From assembly GCA_020431405.1 (NCBI GenBank), contig JAGQIK010000036.1, forward strand, positions 1 through 63,731: a stretch of DNA of 63,731 nucleotides, read 5' to 3'. Position 1 is the stretch's first letter, and every line of letters starts with the position of its first letter. This document shows positions 25,971 to 34,612 of the stretch, piece after piece. This DNA is from Myxococcales bacterium (GTDB lineage: Bacteria > Myxococcota_A > Polyangia > GCA-2747355). The translations under genes and the position numbers were made by a program. The notes under the pieces are model-generated. The model was given only the letters and a program-made list of their open reading frames with translations, made no database searches and was not told the DNA's origin.

Positions 25971-27134
25971 ATGCACGAGCGCCTGATCGCGCCGCGCAGG
26001 CGCCTGCTGCTGCTGCTGCTGTCGCTGCTGCTGAGCGCCTGCTGCCCCTACCGACATAGCGAGACGCCGCGAAGTGGGCCGCGCCTGGTCGAGGTCGCAC
26101 GTTTTTCGCGCGCTGCCACCGGTGTCGCGGTCGCGCCTGACGGCCGCACCTTCGTCAACTTCCCCAACTGGTGGTCGCAGCCGCCGGCGGCAGTGGTCGA
26201 GCTGCGGCCGGGCGGCGCGCGCGTGCCGGTGCCCGACGCGCGCTGGAACCGCTGGGACGGCACGTCGGCAGGTGCCAAGAACGCCTTCGTCTGCGTGCAG
26301 AGCGTTTACGTCGACCGCGGCGGGCGCACGCTGTGGATCCTCGACGCGGCAAACCCGCTGCGCGCCATCGGCCGCAAGCTCGTGCGCGGCGCGGCCAAGC
26401 TGGTGCGCGTCGACGTCGCCAGCCGGCGCGTCGAGCGCGTCTACCGCTTCGGCCTCGACGTCGCGCCCGAGGGCAGCTACCTCAACGACGTGCGCATCGA
26501 TCGCGCGCGCGGCGTCGCTTACATCAGCGAGTCGGAGATCGGCGCGCTGATCGTGCTCGACCTGCAAAGCGGCCGCGCGCGCCGCCTGCTCGACGGCCAC
26601 GCGTCGACACGCGCCGAGCCGGGCTTCACGCCCACCGTCGGCGGCCGGCCTTGGCTGATCTTTGGCCTCAGCGCCCCGCGCATCCACGCCGACGGCATCG
26701 CCCTCGACCCGCGCGGCGAGTGGCTCTACTACCACGCCGTCTCCGGCAAGACGCTCTACCGCGTGCGCACTGCCGACCTGCGCGACGCGTCGCTCGGCAA
26801 GCAGGCGCTCGCCGCGCGCGTGCAGCGCCTGGGCGTCACCGGCGCGGCGGACGGCATGCTGATGGGCCCGCGCGGCACGCTCTACCTCACCGCGCTCGAG
26901 CAGGACGCCGTGACGGCTCGCGCGCCGAGCGGCGCGCTGCGGGTGCTGGCGCAGGACCCGCGGCTGCAGTGGCCCGACAGCCTGGCGCTGCGCCCGCTGC
27001 CGGGCGGAGGCGCCGTGCTCTACGTCACCGTGACGATGATCCACCTCGACTGGCCCTTCAACTTCGGCATGCACCGCCGCGCAGCGCCCTACCGGCTGTT
27101 CTCGCTGCGGCTGCCCGCAGCGCGGCAGCGCTAG
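25971..27134 (+). CDS. Lipoprotein beta-propeller of the major royal jelly/Yellow type
   Basis: The 387-residue protein has an Arg-rich n-region, a long Leu run and lipobox LLSAC. The mature part resembles the MRJP/Yellow six-bladed propeller: YLNDVRIDRARGVAYISESE, then ALIVLDLQSGRARRLLDGH, then HADGIALDPRGEWLYYHAVSGKTLYRV. Bacterial members are often annotated as SMP-30-like or L-dopachrome tautomerase-related; the ligand is unknown. It lies four bases after the response regulator stop, so it probably shares its transcript. No catalytic residue can be assigned by eye. Confidence 0.78.
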   Translation: MHERLIAPRRRLLLLLLSLLLSACCPYRHSETPRSGPRLVEVARFSRAATGVAVAPDGRTFVNFPNWWSQPPAAVVELRPGGARVPVPDARWNRWDGTSAGAKNAFVCVQSVYVDRGGRTLWILDAANPLRAIGRKLVRGAAKLVRVDVASRRVERVYRFGLDVAPEGSYLNDVRIDRARGVAYISESEIGALIVLDLQSGRARRLLDGHASTRAEPGFTPTVGGRPWLIFGLSAPRIHADGIALDPRGEWLYYHAVSGKTLYRVRTADLRDASLGKQALAARVQRLGVTGAADGMLMGPRGTLYLTALEQDAVTARAPSGALRVLAQDPRLQWPDSLALRPLPGGGAVLYVTVTMIHLDWPFNFGMHRRAAPYRLFSLRLPAARQR

Positions 27135-27377
27135 CCTGCGAGCCGGCGCGGTCGCGCAGCGGTCGCGCAGCCGTCGTCCGCGGAGAATTCGGCGGTTTCG
27201 GCGCGTCGCCGGCAAGAAGCGACGGTCGCGCTCGTACCAGCCCTCGTTCGCGCGATGGAATTCGATTTCGCGAACTTGCCCGCGCGATCTGCGGGCGTTA
27301 TCGTCGGCGCCGACCAGCGTCTCAACTGTAGCTGTAGCTGTCTCTCGTTGTTGTTGTCGTGACTCAGGAGGAAACCG

Positions 27378-28133
27378 ATGAGTGCGCGAATCTCTCGCTC
27401 GCTGCTGGCCTTTCTAGCGGTTCTTTTCTTCGCCAACGCCGCGTTGGCGCAGCTTCCGCCACCGGCGCCGGAGCCGGGCGACGAGCCCAAGCCCAAGCTT
27501 CCGCCCCCGCCGAGGACCACGCCGCCGCCCGCGACCCACACGCCGCGTACGACGGCCGCGTCGTCGTCCAAGCCCGCCGTCAACCCCGAGATGCCCGTCG
27601 AGCGCGTCAAGGGCGGCGAGTGGGGCTTCGCCTGGCGCTTCGGCGGCCTCGCTAGCCTCGCGGCCACCGGCAACGGCTCGGGCGTAGGCAACATCATCCT
27701 CACCGAGATCGCCCTCAAGTACGTCCCCAACGAGAACTGGCGTGTCATCGGCTTCTTCGGCACGGGTCTGCGGCTCGACAGCCCCGAAGGCGGCACCAGC
27801 GGCACCGACTGGGGGCTCTCGCTCGGCGGCGGATTCGAGTATCACTTCCGCATCTGGCGCCGCATCTCGCCCTACTTCGGCGTTCAGCTCGCGCTCGGAC
27901 TGCGCGATCCGGCCGGCGACATCGGCGGTGACAGCAACCTCTCGTTCAGCCTCTCGCTCGGACCTCAGATCGGTATCGAGTACTTCATCTTCGACCACGT
28001 CAGCCTGCAGGCGACCTACCTGTTCTTCCTGCAGTTCGAGCTCAACACCTACGCGGCCGCCAGCGTTCGCGGCACGCGCTTCGAGTTCGGCACAGGCGCC
28101 GGTGGAGCCCTGACGCTAACGATCTACTTCTAG
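27378..28133 (+). CDS. Outer-membrane beta-barrel protein with proline-rich N-terminus
   Basis: AGGAGGA at 27366-27372 supports ATG 27378. The 251-residue protein has a signal peptide ending ALAQ, a Pro/Lys/Thr-rich stretch of about 45 residues, then alternating strands (WGFAWRFGGLASLAA, WRVIGFFGTGLRL, WGLSLGGGFEYHF, ISPYFGVQLALGL, LQATYLFFLQFEL) and a final GGALTLTIYF ending in Phe. This is typical of a small outer-membrane barrel; the proline-rich part may span periplasm or peptidoglycan. The 243-base gap upstream has GCGGTCGCGCA tandem repeats and no obvious promoter. Confidence 0.75.
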   Translation: MSARISRSLLAFLAVLFFANAALAQLPPPAPEPGDEPKPKLPPPPRTTPPPATHTPRTTAASSSKPAVNPEMPVERVKGGEWGFAWRFGGLASLAATGNGSGVGNIILTEIALKYVPNENWRVIGFFGTGLRLDSPEGGTSGTDWGLSLGGGFEYHFRIWRRISPYFGVQLALGLRDPAGDIGGDSNLSFSLSLGPQIGIEYFIFDHVSLQATYLFFLQFELNTYAAASVRGTRFEFGTGAGGALTLTIYF

Positions 28134-28139
28134 AGCCGT

Positions 28140-28157
28140 TATACTGGCCATGGAGGG
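28140..28157 (+). promoter_or_regulatory. TATACT -10 followed by GGAGGG ribosome site
   Basis: TATACT (28140-28145) is a near-consensus -10 directly downstream of the barrel gene stop. GGAGGG (28152-28157) is properly spaced for ATG 28162. Transcription from this -10 would begin at about the ribosome site, giving a minimal leader. Confidence 0.5.
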
Positions 28158-28161
28158 TTGC

Positions 28162-28764
28162 ATGCGTCTCGCACGGCTATCTTTCTTAGCGCTGCTGCCG
28201 CTCGCGGCGATCTTCGCGGTGAGCTGCGGTGAAGGCAGCACGGCGGGCACGCCGTTCGGACCGGGCTACCAGAGCGGGCCAAGCTCCAAGTCCGGCTTTG
28301 GTCCGGGATACAACAACGGGCCCAGCACCGGCACCACGGACCAGGTCATCGACGAGTTCTGCCGCTACTTCATCGGCTGCGCGCCGCGCATCAGCGACGA
28401 GCGCAGCCAGCAGGCCGTCGCGGACCAGGCCATCGAGCAGTGCAAGAACGCCATCAGCGGTCAGGGCCTCGACCAGATCCCGAGCGGCATCCTGCTCGCG
28501 GCCCTGTCGTGTATGACGAATCTTCCTTGCTCGGCGCTGTCCAACGCCGAAGCGGCGATCAGGCAGGCCTACACCTGCCTGCTCGCGGCCGGTCTGACGA
28601 ACCTGCCGCAGACGCCGCCGACCACCACGCGCCCCGACGCGCGCGTGCCCGACTTCAAGATTCCGGACTTTTCGATCCCGGACTTCAGCTTCCCCAACCG
28701 CGACTCGACGGTCGACTCCACCCGCGACGCGGGCAGCGACGCCGACGCCGACCTCGGCGTCTAG
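28162..28764 (+). CDS. Lipoprotein with GPGY and PDF short repeats
   Basis: ATG 28162 has GGAGGG four bases upstream; an ATG at 28150 overlaps the ribosome site. The 200-residue protein has lipobox FAVSC. It carries two FGPGYxxGPS units near the N terminus, a helical Cys-containing domain (CRYFIGCAPRISDE...CKNAISG...CMTNLPCSAL...CLLAAG) of about 100 residues, and a tail with PDFKIPDFSIPDFSFP, a triple PDFxI repeat. The Cys pairs suggest disulfides outside the cytoplasm. Family not recognised. The lipase-like pair follows. Confidence 0.65.
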   Translation: MRLARLSFLALLPLAAIFAVSCGEGSTAGTPFGPGYQSGPSSKSGFGPGYNNGPSTGTTDQVIDEFCRYFIGCAPRISDERSQQAVADQAIEQCKNAISGQGLDQIPSGILLAALSCMTNLPCSALSNAEAAIRQAYTCLLAAGLTNLPQTPPTTTRPDARVPDFKIPDFSIPDFSFPNRDSTVDSTRDAGSDADADLGV

Positions 28765-28811
28765 TACCTCACCTCACCCGCGCTCGGGCGATCTGCGAAG
28801 GCGGCATCTCG

Positions 28812-28820
28812 TGCTAGCCT
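28812..28820 (+). promoter_or_regulatory. Extended -10 (TGCTAGCCT) 9 nt before ATG
   Basis: TGCTAGCCT ends nine bases before ATG 28830 of the first lipase-like gene. No Shine-Dalgarno sequence lies between. It belongs to the recurrent TGCTANNNT group and would head the 28.8-36.8-kb collinear block. Confidence 0.5.
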
Positions 28821-28829
28821 TTGCAGATC

Positions 28830-30875
28830 ATGAAGCAGCTTAGAAAACGGTCCCTCCTCAGCCTGCTCGTCCTGCTGCTGGCCATCGGTGCAACGGCCTG
28901 CTCGGACGACTCCCCCAACAAGCCCAGCGACGCCGGCCCCGACACGGGCGACGGCCCGAGCGGTGACAGCGGCCCGGTTCCGGCGCACTGCAACCCGCTC
29001 GACCCGACGCACTGCGCGCTGCCGTGGCCGTCGAGCTTCTACCTCAAGGAAGACACCACCACGCCCACCGGCTTTCGCGTCAACTACACGGCCGAAGCGC
29101 TGCCCATCAGCGGCAAGGGCAAGATGCTCGACGTGAGCGCGTGGAACCGCAAGGACGGCTTCTCGCCGTCGGTGCAGCCGGTGGCCTACTTCGACAAGGG
29201 CGTCTCCGGCGACGGCCTCGTCGGCGAAAACGACGACTACGGCAAGTCGCTCGAGGCGACGGCGCTGGTGCAGATCATCGACTTCACCTCGGGCGAGCGC
29301 GTGCCGCTGTTCGCCGAGGTCGAGCAGCAGGCGCTGCAGGCCGGCTTCAAGGACAAGTACAAGCCGGGCCTTCTGATCCGCCCCGCCAAGCGGCTGCTCG
29401 AGAACCGCCGCTACGTCGTCGTGCTGCGCGTCGGCATCAAGGCGCACGACGGCAGCGCGCTCGCGCCGCCCGAGCCGTTCCGCAAGATCCGCGACGGCGA
29501 GACCACCGGCGACCCGACCATCGACAAGGAGGCCACGCGCCTCGAGCCGGTGCTCAAGTTCGCCGAGGGCAAGGGCATCGCGCGCAAAGACATGCTGCTG
29601 GTCTGGGACTTCCACACCGCGAGCGCCGAGGCGGTGCGCGGCGACGTGCTGTTCATGGTCGACGACGCGCTGGCGCGCATGCAGCAAAACGGCGGCCCCG
29701 ACTTCAAGATCATCGAGAGCAAGGACAAGAGCCAGACGCACCTGTATCGCGAGATCACCGGCACGATCAGCGTGCCCTCGTATCTCGCCACCGACGACAA
29801 CGGCAGCTGGCTCAAGCGCGACGCCAGCGGCAAGCCCGAGTATCGCGGCCAGCAGGACTTCCACTTCCGTCTGCACATTCCTGCCTGCGCCGAGACGGCG
29901 CAGAAGCCGCTGCGCGTGCTCGTCTACGGCCACGGCTTGTTCGGCAGCGTCGACAGCTCGCTCAACGACGAGGACACGCGCGCCGACGCCGATCGTTTCT
30001 GCGTGGTGCTGATGGGCGTCGACTGGCTCGGCCTCTCCAACAACGACACGGCCGACGCGGTGACGATGATCACGCAGGACTGGGCCAAGTTCCCGCGCGT
30101 CACCGACCGGCTGCACCAGGCGCAGGTCAACTTCGCCGCGCTCGTCGAGCTCGCCGCCGGCAGCAAGCTGTGGGCCGCCACCGAGCTTCAGGTCAACGGC
30201 ACGCCGGTGGCTGACGGAAAAGAGATCTACTACTTCGGCATCTCGGGCGGCGGCATCAACGGCTTCGTCTTCACCGCGCTGCAAAAGCGCATCGAGAAGT
30301 TCGTGCTGCAGGTGCCGGGCGGGCCGTGGACGCTGCTGATGCAGCGCAGCGCCCGTTTTCTGCCGTTCGTCGGCCTGCTGCTGGTCGAGTATCAGGACCC
30401 CATCGATCTCGCGCTGCTGATCCATCTGTCGCAGCAGTTCTGGGATCCGGTCGACCCGGCGAGCTACGCGCCGCACATCCTGCAGAACCCGCTGCCGGGC
30501 CGCTCGGCAAAGAAGGTCATCGTGCAGGAGGCGCTCAACGACCCGGCCGTCAACAACCTCGGCACGCGCTACCTGGTGCGCAGCATGGGCACGATGCCGC
30601 AGATGACGCCGGCGCACGTGCCGCTCTACGGCGTCGAGCAGAAGGCGGCGCCGCTCGACTCGGCCTACCTGCAGTGGGATCTGCAGCAGAGCTGGCGCCA
30701 CCCCGGCGGCAACCTGACGCCCAAGACCGAGCCGCCAGGCCCGGAGAATCCGCACACGCTGCTCGGCAAGACCGAGTCGTGCCGACTGCAGCTCGACCGC
30801 TTCTACAAGGCCGATGGCAAGGCCGAGCAGACCTGCACCGCGGCCTGCAACAAAGACAACGCCATCACGCCTTAG
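28830..30875 (+). CDS. Lipase-like lipoprotein, first of a tandem paralogous pair
   Basis: The 681-residue lipoprotein (signal ending GATAC) starts at ATG 28830; an upstream TTG is less likely. After an Asp/Gly/Ser linker comes HCNPLDPTHCALPWPSSFYL, the same opening as the gene at 30885 and similar to the N-terminal domain of surface lipases. The hydrolase part has VLVYGHGLFGS (oxyanion region) and FGISGGGINGF, where Ser sits in the GxSxG nucleophile elbow; note the second position is Ile rather than the His of GHSQGG. A Cys-containing tail follows. Probable surface ester hydrolase; the substrate is unknown. It and its neighbour are alike over nearly full length. Confidence 0.75.
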   Translation: MKQLRKRSLLSLLVLLLAIGATACSDDSPNKPSDAGPDTGDGPSGDSGPVPAHCNPLDPTHCALPWPSSFYLKEDTTTPTGFRVNYTAEALPISGKGKMLDVSAWNRKDGFSPSVQPVAYFDKGVSGDGLVGENDDYGKSLEATALVQIIDFTSGERVPLFAEVEQQALQAGFKDKYKPGLLIRPAKRLLENRRYVVVLRVGIKAHDGSALAPPEPFRKIRDGETTGDPTIDKEATRLEPVLKFAEGKGIARKDMLLVWDFHTASAEAVRGDVLFMVDDALARMQQNGGPDFKIIESKDKSQTHLYREITGTISVPSYLATDDNGSWLKRDASGKPEYRGQQDFHFRLHIPACAETAQKPLRVLVYGHGLFGSVDSSLNDEDTRADADRFCVVLMGVDWLGLSNNDTADAVTMITQDWAKFPRVTDRLHQAQVNFAALVELAAGSKLWAATELQVNGTPVADGKEIYYFGISGGGINGFVFTALQKRIEKFVLQVPGGPWTLLMQRSARFLPFVGLLLVEYQDPIDLALLIHLSQQFWDPVDPASYAPHILQNPLPGRSAKKVIVQEALNDPAVNNLGTRYLVRSMGTMPQMTPAHVPLYGVEQKAAPLDSAYLQWDLQQSWRHPGGNLTPKTEPPGPENPHTLLGKTESCRLQLDRFYKADGKAEQTCTAACNKDNAITP

Positions 30876-30884
30876 AGGTTATCC

Positions 30885-32939
30885 ATGAACGCGCACTCAC
30901 GGCGGACGCTGGCGAGCGTGCTGGCGGCGGCGCTGCTCGTCGTCGTCGTGGCGGGCGGCTGCTCGGACGACACGCCCTCCAAAACCCCTGACGCCGGTCT
31001 CGACAGCGGCGGCGACGCCGACAGCAGCAGCGGGCCGCTGCCCGCGCACTGCAACCCGCTGGTGCCCAAGTACTGCGCGCTGCCGTGGCCGTCGAGCTTC
31101 TACCTCAAAGAGGACAGCACCACGGCCACCGGCTTTCGCGTCAACTACAGCGCCGACGCGCTGCCGATCGCGGTCAAGGGCCACAAATTCGACCCCACCG
31201 CGCTCAACGGCTGGGACGGCTTTTCGCCGGCGGTGCAGCCGCTGGCCTTCTTCGAGGGCGGCGTGTCGGCCGAGGGCCTCGTCGGTCAAGACGATGACTA
31301 CGCCAAGTCGCTCGAGGCGACGGCGCTGGTGCAGATCATCGACTACACATCGGGCGAGCGCTTCCCCGTGTGGGCCGAGATCGACCTCAACGCGCTCGAG
31401 CCCGGCTTCAAGGAAAACTACAAGCCGGGCCTGATGATCCGCCCTGCCAAGCGGCTGCTCGAAAACCACCGCTACGTCGTCGTGCTGCGCGTCGGCCTCA
31501 AGGCCCAGGACGGCAGCGTGCTCGCGCCGCCCGAGCCGTTTCGCAAGATCCGCGACGGCGAGACCACCGGCGACCCGACCATCGACAACGAGGGCAAGCG
31601 CCTCGAGCCGGTGCTGAAGCTTGTCGAGGGCAAGGGCGTCGCGCGCAAAGACATGCTGCTGGTCTGGGACTTCCACACCGCCAGCGGCGATGCGATCCGC
31701 GGCAACGTGCTGTTCATGCTCGACGACGCGCTCAAGCGCATGCAGCAAACCGGCGGGCCCGACTTCAAGGTCACCAGCACCCGCGACAAGCCCGACACCG
31801 GCATCTATCGCGAGGTGCTCGGCACGATCAGCGTGCCGTCGTATCTCGCCAGCGACGACGGCGCCAGCTGGCTCAAGCGCGACGCCAGCGGCAAGCCCGA
31901 GTATCGCGGCCAGCAAGACTTCGAGTTCCGCCTGCACATCCCGGCCTGCGCCGAGACGGCGCAAAAGCCGCTGCCGGTGATGATCTTCGGCCACGGCCTC
32001 TTCGGCGCGCCAAAGGGCGAGATGCTCTCGAGCTACCACCGCGGCCTCATCGACCGGCTCTGCATGGTGCAGATTGGCGTCAAGTGGATCGGGCTTTCGG
32101 AGGACGATCGCGTTGACGCGGTGACGATGATCGTCAAGGACTGGGCAAAGTTTCCGCGCCTCACCGACCGCGTGCACCAGGCGCACGTGAACTTCGCCGC
32201 GCTCGTCGAGCTCGCCGTGGGCAGCAAGCTGTGGGCAGCCAGCGAGCTCGCGGTCAACGGCACGCCGGCAGCCGACGGCAAGCAGATCTACTACTACGGC
32301 ATCTCCAACGGCGGCGTGAACGGCTTCGGCTTCGCGGCGCTGCAGACGCGCATCGAGCGGTTCGTGGTGCAGGTCGGCGGCGGCCCATGGACGCTGCTGA
32401 TGCAGCGCAGCGCCAGCTTCTTGCCGTTCATCGGCCTTCTGCGCCTCGAGCACCCAGACCCGATGAACCTCGCGCTGCTGGTGCACCTCTCGCAGAGCTA
32501 CTGGGACCCCATCGACCCGGCGAGCTACGCCGGCCACATCGTCGACAATCCGCTGCCTGGACGCACGGTCAAGAAGGTCATCGTGCAGGAGGCGCTCGAA
32601 GATCCGCTCGTCAACAACGTCACCACGCGCTACCTGGTGCGCACCATGGAAGGCAAGCTGCCGCTGCTGACGCCCAAGCAGCAGTCGGTCTACGGCGTCG
32701 ATGAAAAGGCCGGTCCGCTCGACTCGGCCTACGCGCAGTGGGACACCAAGTCCACCTGGAAACACCCGGGCGGCAACCTCACGCCCAAGGACGCGCCGCC
32801 GCGCGACAACTCGGCGCACGAGATTCTGCGCCGCACCGAGTCGTGCACGCTGCAGCTCGAGCGCTTCTTCAAACCCGACGGCAAGGTCGAGCACACGTGC
32901 ACGGGTCCTTGCACCAATGACAACGCGGTCACGCCGTAG
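30885..32939 (+). CDS. Lipase-like lipoprotein, second of the tandem pair
   Basis: The 684-residue lipoprotein (lipobox VVAGGC) begins nine bases after its paralogue, with AGAGG before ATG 30885. Conserved landmarks are HCNPLVPKYCALPWPSSFYL, the shared PPEPFRKIRDGETTGDPTID block, VMIFGHGLFGA and YGISNGGVNGF (nucleophile Ser in GxSxG, with Asn before Gly-Gly). The main divergence is in the linker and around the elbow (GISNGG against GISGGG), so substrate preference may differ. Its end overlaps the next gene by 23 bases, a sign of coupled translation. Confidence 0.75.
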   Translation: MNAHSRRTLASVLAAALLVVVVAGGCSDDTPSKTPDAGLDSGGDADSSSGPLPAHCNPLVPKYCALPWPSSFYLKEDSTTATGFRVNYSADALPIAVKGHKFDPTALNGWDGFSPAVQPLAFFEGGVSAEGLVGQDDDYAKSLEATALVQIIDYTSGERFPVWAEIDLNALEPGFKENYKPGLMIRPAKRLLENHRYVVVLRVGLKAQDGSVLAPPEPFRKIRDGETTGDPTIDNEGKRLEPVLKLVEGKGVARKDMLLVWDFHTASGDAIRGNVLFMLDDALKRMQQTGGPDFKVTSTRDKPDTGIYREVLGTISVPSYLASDDGASWLKRDASGKPEYRGQQDFEFRLHIPACAETAQKPLPVMIFGHGLFGAPKGEMLSSYHRGLIDRLCMVQIGVKWIGLSEDDRVDAVTMIVKDWAKFPRLTDRVHQAHVNFAALVELAVGSKLWAASELAVNGTPAADGKQIYYYGISNGGVNGFGFAALQTRIERFVVQVGGGPWTLLMQRSASFLPFIGLLRLEHPDPMNLALLVHLSQSYWDPIDPASYAGHIVDNPLPGRTVKKVIVQEALEDPLVNNVTTRYLVRTMEGKLPLLTPKQQSVYGVDEKAGPLDSAYAQWDTKSTWKHPGGNLTPKDAPPRDNSAHEILRRTESCTLQLERFFKPDGKVEHTCTGPCTNDNAVTP

Positions 32940-33975
32940 CGCGCTGCTCGTCGTCGCGCTCGCCGCGATCGTCATCACCTGCGCGGGCTGTCCCGGCTCG
33001 TCCAGTGACTTCGGTGTCGACCGCGGCGCCGGCGACCGCGGCCTCGGCGACGGCGGCGGCGGCGACGGCAGCGCGGGCGGCGAGACCGCACCCGGGCTCG
33101 ACACGGGCAGCGCCGACGCGGTGCTCGCCGACAGCAGCGCCGACGCACCGCTCGGCGGCCCGGCCTACCTGCACGTCGATCTGTGGAGCATCTGGTGGAA
33201 CGACCGCACGCGCTGCGGCGCCGAGCGCACGTTCCTCGAGATCTGCCAGCAGCGCAAAGAGGCCGACTGCAGCCTCTACAGCCAGGCCTACAGCGCGTGC
33301 AGCCCGCAGTCGATCGTCTACGGCCAGGTCGGCCCCGAGAAATCGGGCGAGACGCTCTGCCAGCGCAGCAAGCTGCCGAGCGTCGGCGGCTGCGAGGCGA
33401 GCAAGTACGACTTCGCGCAGCTTCGCTACTGGTGGTACGGCGCCGAGTGGCAGGGCAACTGGCCCGTGGCGACGATCAAGGTCTTCCCGCAGGGCGCCGA
33501 CTGGAAGGGCGGCGGCGAGCTGATCGCGCTCAGCACGCACCCCGGCGCGGCGCAGGCGGTCATGTCCGGCATCAGCAACCACGGCCTCGGCTGGGGCTGC
33601 GCGATGGCCGGCAAGACGTCGGGCGATGCCGCCTACAGGACGCCCTTCGGCGCCTTCGCCTGGATCGCGCTGCCCACGGACAAGGCCGTCACCGTCGCCG
33701 GCATGGCGGCGACAAACTTCGGCGGCCAGCCTTTTGCGGGGTGCGGGCGCGGCAACGCCTCGCAGTCGCCGTGGGTCACCTCGCCGCCCGGCGCGCAGCT
33801 CGGCTGCGTCTACGTCGAGCAGAGCATCACCTTCAAGCCTGGCCGCCACTACCTGTGGCGCTACGGCAAGATCAGCGAGCTGCCGAGCGCCGGCCCGCCG
33901 CAAGACATCATCGACGCCTTCAAGCGCGCCGAGATCGGCCTCGACGTCACCACGCGCGCGGCGTGCAAGCTGTGA
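32917..33975 (+). CDS. Cys-rich secreted lipoprotein, family not recognised
   Basis: ATG 32917 lies inside the end of the preceding gene and gives a lipoprotein signal ending VITCAGC. The 352-residue protein has a Gly/Asp-rich linker and a ~270-residue globular domain with many Trp and Cys (YLHVDLWSIWWNDRTRC, CQQRKEADC, FAQLRYWWYGAEW, GLGWGCAMAG). The Cys residues probably form disulfides. Strand-like segments (AVTVAGMAATNFGG, GCVYVEQSITFKPGRHYLWRY) suggest a beta-rich binding domain. The next gene starts within its stop codon (GTGA overlap), so the two are tightly coupled. Confidence 0.65.
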   Translation: MTTRSRRSALLVVALAAIVITCAGCPGSSSDFGVDRGAGDRGLGDGGGGDGSAGGETAPGLDTGSADAVLADSSADAPLGGPAYLHVDLWSIWWNDRTRCGAERTFLEICQQRKEADCSLYSQAYSACSPQSIVYGQVGPEKSGETLCQRSKLPSVGGCEASKYDFAQLRYWWYGAEWQGNWPVATIKVFPQGADWKGGGELIALSTHPGAAQAVMSGISNHGLGWGCAMAGKTSGDAAYRTPFGAFAWIALPTDKAVTVAGMAATNFGGQPFAGCGRGNASQSPWVTSPPGAQLGCVYVEQSITFKPGRHYLWRYGKISELPSAGPPQDIIDAFKRAEIGLDVTTRAACKL

Positions 33976-34574
33976 GCGGCGCGCTCGCGCTCGGCGCCGC
34001 GGTGCCGGCGGCGCTCGCGGAGGCGCCCGTCGTCGACCTCGACGGCCAAGCCGTCGCGATGGCCACGCTGTGGCGCGAGCGCGCGGCGCTGTGCGTGTTT
34101 CTGCGCCACTTCGGCTGCATCGGCTGCGACCAGCAGGTCAGCGAGCTCTTGCCGCGCCTTCACGAGCTCGACGAGCATGGCCTCGCGGTGGCCTTCATCG
34201 GCAGCGGCGACGTGCAGTCGATGCGCGCCTTTCGCGAGGACTTCGGCCTCGCCGACAAGCCGCTGTCGCTCTACACCGACGAGACGCTGGCGTCCTATCG
34301 CGCCGCCGGGCTCGCGCGCTCGATGTGGGGCGTGCTCGGCCCGCGCGCGCTCGGTCAGACGCTGGCTGCCGCAGGCCGCGGCTATCGGCAGCGCAGCCGT
34401 GCTGGCGACGGCTCGCAGCAAGGCGGCGCGCTGATCGTCGACGCCGACGGCGTGCTGCGCTTTTACTTTCGCAGCCGCAGCCTCGGCGACCGCGCCGACC
34501 CCAACGAGCTGGTGCAGACCGCGCTGAAGATGAGCCTTGGCCGCGCCCGCGCGCGCGGCGCCTACTTCGTCTGA
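33972..34574 (+). CDS. Peroxiredoxin-like protein of the AhpC/TSA_2 (PRXL2) type
   Basis: The 200-residue protein starts at GTG 33972, overlapping the previous TGA. FLRHFGCIGC (Cys49, Cys52) is the hallmark of the AhpC/TSA_2 family, related to eukaryotic PRXL2/SelU proteins with a thioredoxin fold. The pair may reduce peroxides or act as a thiol switch. The rest shows the thioredoxin-like pattern (LAVAFIGSGDVQSMRAFRED, then LSLYTDETLASYRAAGL and GGALIVDADGVLRFYFRSR). No signal peptide is visible, so it is cytoplasmic although encoded beside a lipoprotein. Cotranslation with it suggests a functional link. Confidence 0.8.
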   Translation: MSGALALGAAVPAALAEAPVVDLDGQAVAMATLWRERAALCVFLRHFGCIGCDQQVSELLPRLHELDEHGLAVAFIGSGDVQSMRAFREDFGLADKPLSLYTDETLASYRAAGLARSMWGVLGPRALGQTLAAAGRGYRQRSRAGDGSQQGGALIVDADGVLRFYFRSRSLGDRADPNELVQTALKMSLGRARARGAYFV

Positions 34575-34612
34575 GACGACGCCAACGCGAGAGAGAGAGC
34601 GAGCGGACAAAG

